This document shows positions 35,578 through 46,252 of a stretch of DNA of 46,252 bases, in pieces. The position numbers and the translations under genes are program-made. Within the stretch, counting starts at the first letter, position 1; every line of letters starts with the position of its first letter. Source of the DNA: Gammaproteobacteria bacterium (GTDB lineage Bacteria; Pseudomonadota; Gammaproteobacteria; Steroidobacterales; GCA-2729495); NCBI GenBank assembly GCA_016874095.1, contig VGVH01000019.1, forward strand, positions 1-46,252, in the 5' to 3' direction. The notes beneath the pieces were generated by a model. It saw nothing but the letters and a program-made list of their open reading frames with translations, was not told the DNA's origin and ran no database searches.

Positions 35578-36971
35578 CAGCCGGGGCAGGCAAGGGACCT
35601 CCGGTGCGCGGACGTCTCGTCGACGGGCCAGTCAGCGCAGGCGTACTGTCGATGATGGTGCCGATGATGATGGGCATGGTTGCCATCGTCATCAATCTGC
35701 TTGTCGGTGCCTTCTTCGTCGCGAAGGTGAGCACGGAACAGCTTGCGGCCATCAGCTTCACCTTCCCGGTGAGCTTCATCATCGGAGCAATCGCGGTTGC
35801 CCTGGGTACCGGCATGTCGTCCGTGGCCTCGCGATTGTTCGGCTCCGGCAATCGCGACGAGGTTCGCCGAATAACAGGCCATGCCATGGCGCTTGCGGTC
35901 GCCTGTGCCGCCGTCGTGCTTGCCATCGGCCTCGCAACGATCGATCCGCTGTTCACCATGCTCGGTGCAGACGAAACGACGCTGCCCTTCATCCGCGAGT
36001 ACATGAAGATCTACTACTGGGGCGGCCTGTTCCTCGTTACGCCGATGATCGCCAATTCGGTACTGCGCGCATCGGGCGACGCGCGTCGACCGGCAATGAT
36101 CACCACCGCAGCAGCGATCATCAATATCGTGGTGGATCCGATTCTGATATTCGGCTGGTTTGGCTTTCCGAGAATGGAGATTGCCGGCGCCGCGATCGGC
36201 GCCGTGATCGCAAACGCTGTCACCATGCTGGCATCCGGCTACTTCGTCATACGCCGGCAGAAACTGGTCAGCTTCCGGAATTTCCAGCCGGAACTGCTGC
36301 TCGACTCCTGGCGTCGCATTCTGCACGTCGGGCTGCCGGCGCTCGCGAGCAGCCTTGCCGCGCCGATCACCACGGGGTTCATCACGAGCCAGGTCGCCAG
36401 ATTCGGACAGGATGCGGTCGCTGGCTTCGGCATGGCTGCCCGCCTCGAGGGACTCACGCTGATGGTGCTGATGGCCCTGGCGGCTGCGATGACACCGTTC
36501 ACGGGCCAGAACTTCGGAGCCGGGCGCCTGGATCGGGTGCGTGACGGCATCAGCTTCTCCTATCGCTTTTCGCTTTTTTACGGCGCAGCGATTGCCCTGG
36601 TCCTGTTCGTTGCCGGCGGCTTCATAACCAGCCTGTTCGACCTGACCCCGGCCGCACGCTCAGCTGCGCTGCTGCAGATGTCGATCGTCCCCTTCAGCTA
36701 CATTGCACTCGGATGCTCGATGACCGTCAATGGCGCATTGAATGCCATGGGTCAGCCGATGGCCGCGATGTTCGTGTCGCTCTCGCGCACGATCGTCGTC
36801 TACGCGCCGCTGGCCTGGATCCTGTCGAAGCTGTTCGGGCTGCCCGGGATTTTCGTGGCCGCTGCGGCTGCCAATCTCGTGGCAGGTGGCATCGGCGCGC
36901 GGTGGTTCCGCAAGGCCTTTCGCGAAACCCAGGCTCGTCACGAGGCTGCTGTTTCCAGCCAGGCCGCCTGA
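35574..36971 (+). CDS. MATE-family efflux transporter (second)
   Basis: A 465-residue inner-membrane protein with 12 hydrophobic helices in two repeats. SMMVPMMMGMVAIVINLLVGAFFV opens TM1, and RASGDARRPAMITTAAAIINIVVDPILIFG and NALNAMGQP-like VNGALNAMGQPMAAM are typical of the family's paired P-x-x-N-x-x-D/L helices. It probably exports cationic compounds using a proton or sodium gradient. It is only distantly similar to the DinF-like protein at 20.8 kb. Coupled to gabD by an ATGA overlap. Confidence 0.9.
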   Translation: MTAGAGKGPPVRGRLVDGPVSAGVLSMMVPMMMGMVAIVINLLVGAFFVAKVSTEQLAAISFTFPVSFIIGAIAVALGTGMSSVASRLFGSGNRDEVRRITGHAMALAVACAAVVLAIGLATIDPLFTMLGADETTLPFIREYMKIYYWGGLFLVTPMIANSVLRASGDARRPAMITTAAAIINIVVDPILIFGWFGFPRMEIAGAAIGAVIANAVTMLASGYFVIRRQKLVSFRNFQPELLLDSWRRILHVGLPALASSLAAPITTGFITSQVARFGQDAVAGFGMAARLEGLTLMVLMALAAAMTPFTGQNFGAGRLDRVRDGISFSYRFSLFYGAAIALVLFVAGGFITSLFDLTPAARSAALLQMSIVPFSYIALGCSMTVNGALNAMGQPMAAMFVSLSRTIVVYAPLAWILSKLFGLPGIFVAAAAANLVAGGIGARWFRKAFRETQARHEAAVSSQAA

Positions 36972-37057
36972 CACCGACCTGCGTCACATTCGCCCGGGCG
37001 GGATCCGGGAAACGGCTCGCAGCCCGGCAGGCATGGCGGCAATAGACTGCCGCTGCC

Positions 37058-37520
37058 ATGGAGAAGCGGGCCGCCTACGACAAGGAACTCGGAAAAAACG
37101 CTGAAGCGAGGCGGTGAAGACCGCGGCCGCGGCGCACAGTCGACGAGGGGGACCGCTGCGGAGTCTTCGTCGGACTCCTGTCCCTTCTGCCGATCCCGAC
37201 ACTCGATCCCCCCGGCCCGGTTGTCCGGCGCGCTGTGCAGCACCTGCGCAAGTCCGCTGGAACCCGCGAAACGTGTGCTGATGCACAAGGAAGGTCAGCG
37301 CGCCATCCTGCGGGTTCCGCGGGCGACACCGATCGCGCTCTACGTGAAATGGCCGCAGGCCGTGGTCAAGGTCGACAGTTTGTTTTGCCGCGCGGTCGTC
37401 CGAGTGCGCAGCGTGCGGGTGCAAAACGATGGAGCAAGCGGTCAGTGGCTGGTCGGCGGGGAATTCGTGAGCTTATTCTTCCAGCAGTCGCGCGGCGGCT
37501 TCCTGTCCGCCGAAGCGTGA
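37058..37520 (+). CDS. Uncertain ORF: Zn-ribbon-like CPFC/CSTC plus PilZ-like beta part, possible frameshift
   Basis: The frame ending at 37520 encodes CPFC and, 21 residues after it, CSTC, a four-cysteine zinc-ribbon pattern. A beta-rich stretch follows: QRAILRVPRATPIALYVKW then GQWLVGGEFVSLFF, faintly like a PilZ domain. That frame is open back to the MATE stop, but its only standard start is TTG 37221, inside the putative ribbon and without a Shine-Dalgarno. An ATG at 37058 (MEKRAAYDKELGK) reads into the six-A tract 37093-37098 and then stops; with five A the two frames join into one sensible protein of about 150 residues. So this is either a frameshifted gene, a sequencing slip, or a mis-called ORF. 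It ends exactly where the convergent hydrolase gene ends. Confidence 0.4.
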
Positions 37521-38279
37521 TCAGCCAGCAGTCTCTATCGCCGACAGCGCTTCCAGTGTCGCCAGCACCACGAGGTCGTGCTGGCGACTGCGCGTGATCT
37601 CGGGAATCCACTCTTCCTTGTACGCGCCGCCAACGAAGGCGCCGAAGAACATGTGAATACCGCCTTTGATCGGAACCCAGCGGGTGGTGTCCGGAAATTT
37701 GTTGCGGTTCTTATCGAAGAAATCCGGCGGCGCTCCCTCCATGGTTGCGCGATGAATGTGCCAGATCGACCCCTTGAACTCCGCTAGCCTGTTGCCCGGC
37801 GGTGGAAAGGAGTCCCAGATCACCAGACCACGCATGGCGTCAGGATTGCTGCTGACGTACTGCCCGGCCATCGCGCCGCCCAGAGAATGGCCGATGATGG
37901 CCCAGCGGTTGATCTCGGGAAAAGCAGGGAGCACATCGCTGGCGGCGTTCGGCGCCAGAAACGCGAACTCGAGGGGCATGCGGACCTGCACGACCAGGAA
38001 TCCCGCCGACGCAATTCGCCGCAGCACCTGCGCATAGCCGCGCACGTCGCAGCCCGCGCCTGGATAGAAGACGATTCCCATGCGTGGGGGTTGCGCGACC
38101 GGCCGATAGACGAGGTACTCGTTGTCTTCGACGGCAACCAGGTCATCACTAGCCAGTGCGGCCAGCGCCTCGGCGGCAGGCTCTGCGTGGCGGCTGCGCG
38201 CGAATACCCAGAATCCGATGACGCCGGCGACAGCCAGCGCGACCAGGGAGAAACCGGCGATACGGAAAAAACGCTTCAA
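37521..38279 (-). CDS. Membrane-anchored alpha/beta hydrolase
   Basis: This 252-residue protein has an N-terminal signal anchor (about residues 7-24, RIAGFSLVALAVAGVIGFWVF) and an alpha/beta hydrolase domain of the short fold-5 type. The nucleophile is Ser in IIGHSLGGAMAG, preceded by FYPGAGCDVRGYAQVL (oxyanion strand); the likely acid and His are in VIWDSFPPPG and KGGIHMFFG. It is probably anchored facing the periplasm; the substrate is unknown. The chosen start is TTG 38279, which has GGAG seven bases upstream; a TTG at 38303 adds eight basic residues. The convergent ORF's stop is immediately adjacent. Confidence 0.85.
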   Translation of the reverse strand: MKRFFRIAGFSLVALAVAGVIGFWVFARSRHAEPAAEALAALASDDLVAVEDNEYLVYRPVAQPPRMGIVFYPGAGCDVRGYAQVLRRIASAGFLVVQVRMPLEFAFLAPNAASDVLPAFPEINRWAIIGHSLGGAMAGQYVSSNPDAMRGLVIWDSFPPPGNRLAEFKGSIWHIHRATMEGAPPDFFDKNRNKFPDTTRWVPIKGGIHMFFGAFVGGAYKEEWIPEITRSRQHDLVVLATLEALSAIETAG

Positions 38280-38444
38280 GGGCCTGCTCCGCAGCGCCCT
38301 CAATGGTGCTGCAAACGGTTGATTCGTATGATCGTTCGGGCGTTACAAATCGCTACAAAGAGTTACCGCGGCGAAAGGAATGCGGCGTTCACGCGACCTA
38401 AATTATCACCATCGGGTCCAGGCGTGAATGCAAGGAGAGATGCC

Positions 38445-38543
38445 ATGAACATCACGTTGTCTTTTTTCGATCGGGTTGACGGTTACACCACCGCGTTGGT
38501 CGCCGTGATGTTCCCGCTCCTCACGGCCGCGATGTTGCTCTGA
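38445..38543 (+). CDS. Small hydrophobic protein (32 residues)
   Basis: An ATG preceded by the near-perfect Shine-Dalgarno AAGGAGAG opens a 32-codon frame. The product starts MNITLSFFDRVDGYTT and ends with one hydrophobic stretch, ALVAVMFPLLTAAMLL, enough for a single membrane span. It has its own upstream AT-rich stretch and is followed about 110 bp later by an intrinsic terminator, so it looks like an independent mini-gene. I do not recognise a family. Candidates are a small membrane protein or a leader peptide; no toxin-antitoxin partner was seen. Confidence 0.6.
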   Translation: MNITLSFFDRVDGYTTALVAVMFPLLTAAMLL

Positions 38544-38654
38544 GGAGCAACAGAACGATTCATCGAGAAGGGGCCGGCCTCCAGCCTGGCTGATCAGCGT
38601 ATCCCCCAATCCCCCTTCGCTGCCACAGGCAGTAGGACGCCGGCATACGATGAT

Positions 38655-38682
38655 GAGCCCCGCCATGCGGGGCTCTTTTTTT
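38655..38682 (+). terminator. Rho-independent terminator
   Basis: GAGCCCCGC/GCGGGGCTC, a 9-bp perfect stem with a CAT loop and seven T. It ends the transcript of the 32-residue mini-gene and insulates the RHS gene from upstream read-through. Confidence 0.92.
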
Positions 38683-38721
38683 GCATCCATCGGCAGTATT
38701 TCTGACGCGAAGGCCCAGTTA

Positions 38722-38736
38722 CACGAGTAACTCGTG
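38722..38736. promoter_or_regulatory. 15-bp palindrome upstream of the RHS gene
   Basis: CACGAGT-A-ACTCGTG is a perfect 7-bp inverted repeat around one base, 82 bp before the RHS start codon, in the only intergenic stretch between the terminator at 38682 and the gene. It has the form of a dimeric regulator operator; no regulator gene is nearby. Confidence 0.4.
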
Positions 38737-38818
38737 ACTTGCGCCCGATTGGCGGGTCGCACGCCGCCTGCGTGGCTGATTTGATCGCTCGTATCGCATC
38801 AACAGGCGGAGACGAGCG

Positions 38819-45034
<6,216 letters not shown>

Positions 45035-45042
45035 GTGCGCAC

Positions 45043-45633
45043 ATGCGAGTAAGCGCAGTAACTCTGGCGGGCCTAGTGATGCTGCTCGCTGTAACCGGTT
45101 GTGTGCCGATGCGATTTTCCGGCTACGAAGCGTCGGGTAACGGCAAGCAACAACGCGGCTATTGCATAGCGTGGATCAAAGACGAACTTCTGATAGAAGC
45201 ACCGCGCAAGGTTGATCTGATCGTGCGTGCGCGTGTCCCGGAATACGGCAATGCGCTCGACGTAATGGCCGAGATGCGAATTCCGAAGGGCGTCGTCGCA
45301 CGCTGGCTGGACACAGTAGTGACGTATGCAAGCAGTGAGTGGAGCGCGCCACGAGTCGGGAGAATTCTCGGTATCAGGGGCCCTGGCTCGGTTCCGACTC
45401 CGGATTCGCCGATAAGAGGCGAACTAACCGGTGGCATGTTCGACCGCGGTGCCGCCCACTACGTGTCGTTTTCGGATCCGGATGGGAAGAGCTTGCTAGG
45501 CGACAGCGATCATCCCATCCAGCGATTCAGCATGACCTTGCCCGCACTGGACGTCGATGGCGTTCGATTTGACCCCGGCACCGTGCACTTCAAGGCCTAT
45601 CAAAAATGGGGCCAGTACTCCTGCGTGCAGTAA
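45043..45633 (+). CDS. Lipoprotein of unknown function, paired with RHS gene
   Basis: A 196-residue protein whose N-terminus MRVSAVTLAGLVMLLAVTGC is a lipoprotein signal ending in a lipobox (VTGC, Cys20), so it should be lipid-anchored in the envelope. The rest is soluble and mixed alpha/beta with no domain I recognise. A TTG at 45031 overlaps the RHS stop (TTGA) and would add four residues. Either way the genes abut, implying coupled translation. Position after a polymorphic-toxin-like gene makes a periplasmic protector or processing partner plausible, but there is no direct evidence. Local base composition is somewhat lower in GC than most of the window. Confidence 0.75.
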   Translation: MRVSAVTLAGLVMLLAVTGCVPMRFSGYEASGNGKQQRGYCIAWIKDELLIEAPRKVDLIVRARVPEYGNALDVMAEMRIPKGVVARWLDTVVTYASSEWSAPRVGRILGIRGPGSVPTPDSPIRGELTGGMFDRGAAHYVSFSDPDGKSLLGDSDHPIQRFSMTLPALDVDGVRFDPGTVHFKAYQKWGQYSCVQ

Positions 45634-45649
45634 CGGCGGATCGAGGGAG

Positions 45650-46081
45650 CTACCTGCGATCGCCGATCTGAGTTTCCGCCCAGTCGATGACCAGTCGCAC
45701 GCGCGGGGCGGCGAGGCGGCGGGCGTCGGCGATGCTGAGCCAGCGGTACTCGGAGTGCTCTGGCTGGCCGGTCTCGGGGTTCGGGAGGATCGCGACATCC
45801 TGGCGGCGCGTGGCGTCGAGGTAGTAGCGGGCGACCTTGCCGCGGCTGTAGGGGCCGGTCTCGAAGTAGTCCTCTCCCCAGAGAAAGCTCAGGTCGTCCA
45901 GCATCGTCTCTTCGCGCACGTCGCGGATCGCGGTGTCGCGCGGCGCTTCATCGCCCTCGACGAGACCTTTGGGGAAATCCCAGGCACTGAAGGCGCGCAA
46001 CATCAGCACGCGAGGGCCGGAATCGGATTCGTGGACGCCCACGGCACCGCAGGAGAGAAATTTCCGTTGCCGCCCAGCCAT
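45650..46081 (-). CDS. NUDIX hydrolase
   Basis: A 143-residue protein with one Nudix box: GLVEGDEAPRDTAIRDVREETML, fitting Gx5Ex7REUxEExGU with RD in place of the usual RE before the catalytic REE triad. FLSCGAVGVHE and AWDFPKGLVE at the N-terminal side and YRWLSIADARRL near the end are typical of bis(5'-nucleosyl)tetraphosphatase-like Nudix enzymes that hydrolyse nucleoside diphosphate derivatives. The substrate is not defined. The ATG at 46081 (MAGRQRKFLSCG) is chosen; a GTG at 46120 would add 13 residues. It lies 60 bp downstream of the partial permease gene on the same strand. Confidence 0.88.
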   Translation of the reverse strand: MAGRQRKFLSCGAVGVHESDSGPRVLMLRAFSAWDFPKGLVEGDEAPRDTAIRDVREETMLDDLSFLWGEDYFETGPYSRGKVARYYLDATRRQDVAILPNPETGQPEHSEYRWLSIADARRLAAPRVRLVIDWAETQIGDRR

Positions 46082-46140
46082 GGCCGCGAGTATCCGCAGC
46101 CACCGATGGCGGCGCCACAAAGTCTTTTAAACCCAATAAC

Positions 46141-46252
46141 TTATATGGACTCTCGCAGCACGGTCACCGGTGGCTCATTCACTGCCTTGCGGGTTGCCAG
46201 AGTGCCGGTGATGCCGACGATCAGACCGCCCAGCAACAGGCCGGCAGGCCAG
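46141..46252 (-). CDS. ABC transporter permease, FtsX-like (partial, C-terminal end)
   Basis: Only the last 36 residues are in the window. The frame reads AGLLLGGLIVGITGTLATRKAVNEPPVTVLRESI and then TAA. A final transmembrane helix followed by a short arginine-containing tail with PPxxVLR is the usual C-terminus of FtsX/MacB-type ABC permeases, in particular YbbP-like putative export permeases. The N-terminal part and any ATPase gene lie beyond the right edge. Confidence 0.65.
   Translation of the reverse strand, partial: WPAGLLLGGLIVGITGTLATRKAVNEPPVTVLRESI

Noticed and set aside
37035-37054. GCGGCA/TGCCGC hairpin after the second MATE gene as a terminator
   Set aside because: The stem is short and not followed by T residues.
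37092-37099. A AAA AAC, a sequence matching a -1 programmed frameshift heptamer
   Set aside because: A -1 shift from the ATG 37058 frame leads into a frame that does not join the cysteine-containing ORF; the required shift is +1.

Overview
The window is about 46 kb of GC-rich, densely packed bacterial chromosome. Gene content and order (coaBC-dut, rpmBG, coaD-rsmD-ftsY-ftsE-ftsX-rpoH, xthA/pyrE with ampG, class I PHA regulator phaR, RpoH-type sigma-32) point to a gammaproteobacterium, probably an environmental lineage near Steroidobacterales, Woeseiales or Nevskiales. That placement is an inference from gene content; no 16S rRNA is present. Both window edges cut genes: crcB on the left and an FtsX-like ABC permease on the right.

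Layout. 1-8.0 kb: partial fluoride channel crcB, a TauD-type dioxygenase, a 14-TM drug-type MFS pump, tRNA-Gly(CCC) with its own terminator, trmB, a small acidic protein, a 34-bp perfect inverted repeat, then a minus-strand xthA-ampG-Rieske run with overlapping genes, divergent from pyrE and a DUF4124 protein. 8.0-19.6 kb is a housekeeping core: coaBC-dut, radC, rpmB-rpmG, desA, mutM, ggt, coaD, rsmD, ftsY-ftsE-ftsX and rpoH. A perfect CIRCE operator sits in front of rpoH, which suggests HrcA repression of the heat-shock sigma factor.

19.6-30.6 kb is more worn. An OmpA-family lipoprotein gene has lost its 5' end and carries a nonsense codon. It is followed by Mpo1-like, MATE, DUF924, thiolase and an L-2-hydroxyglutarate oxidase-like gene. 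A damaged polyhydroxyalkanoate locus comes next: phaR is intact, but it is translationally coupled to a PHA synthase lacking its nucleophile-bearing N-terminal part, and only the tail of a phasin remains. Two probable PhaR boxes persist. An AEC permease, a dienelactone hydrolase, a UbiD-family decarboxylase with a Tat-like leader and a MAPEG protein follow.

30.6-38.6 kb: an M48 protease with LemA, a fumarylacetoacetase-family hydrolase divergent from gabD plus a second MATE pump, an uncertain Zn-ribbon ORF with a possible frameshift, a membrane-anchored alpha/beta hydrolase and a 32-residue hydrophobic mini-protein. 38.8-45.6 kb is dominated by one 2071-residue secreted SpvB/FG-GAP/RHS protein that resembles a fused TcB-TcC toxin cocoon. 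A small lipoprotein gene overlaps its end and could be a cognate protector. This two-gene unit, with its unrecognised 310-residue C-terminal region, is the best candidate for an undescribed system. A Nudix hydrolase and the partial permease close the window.
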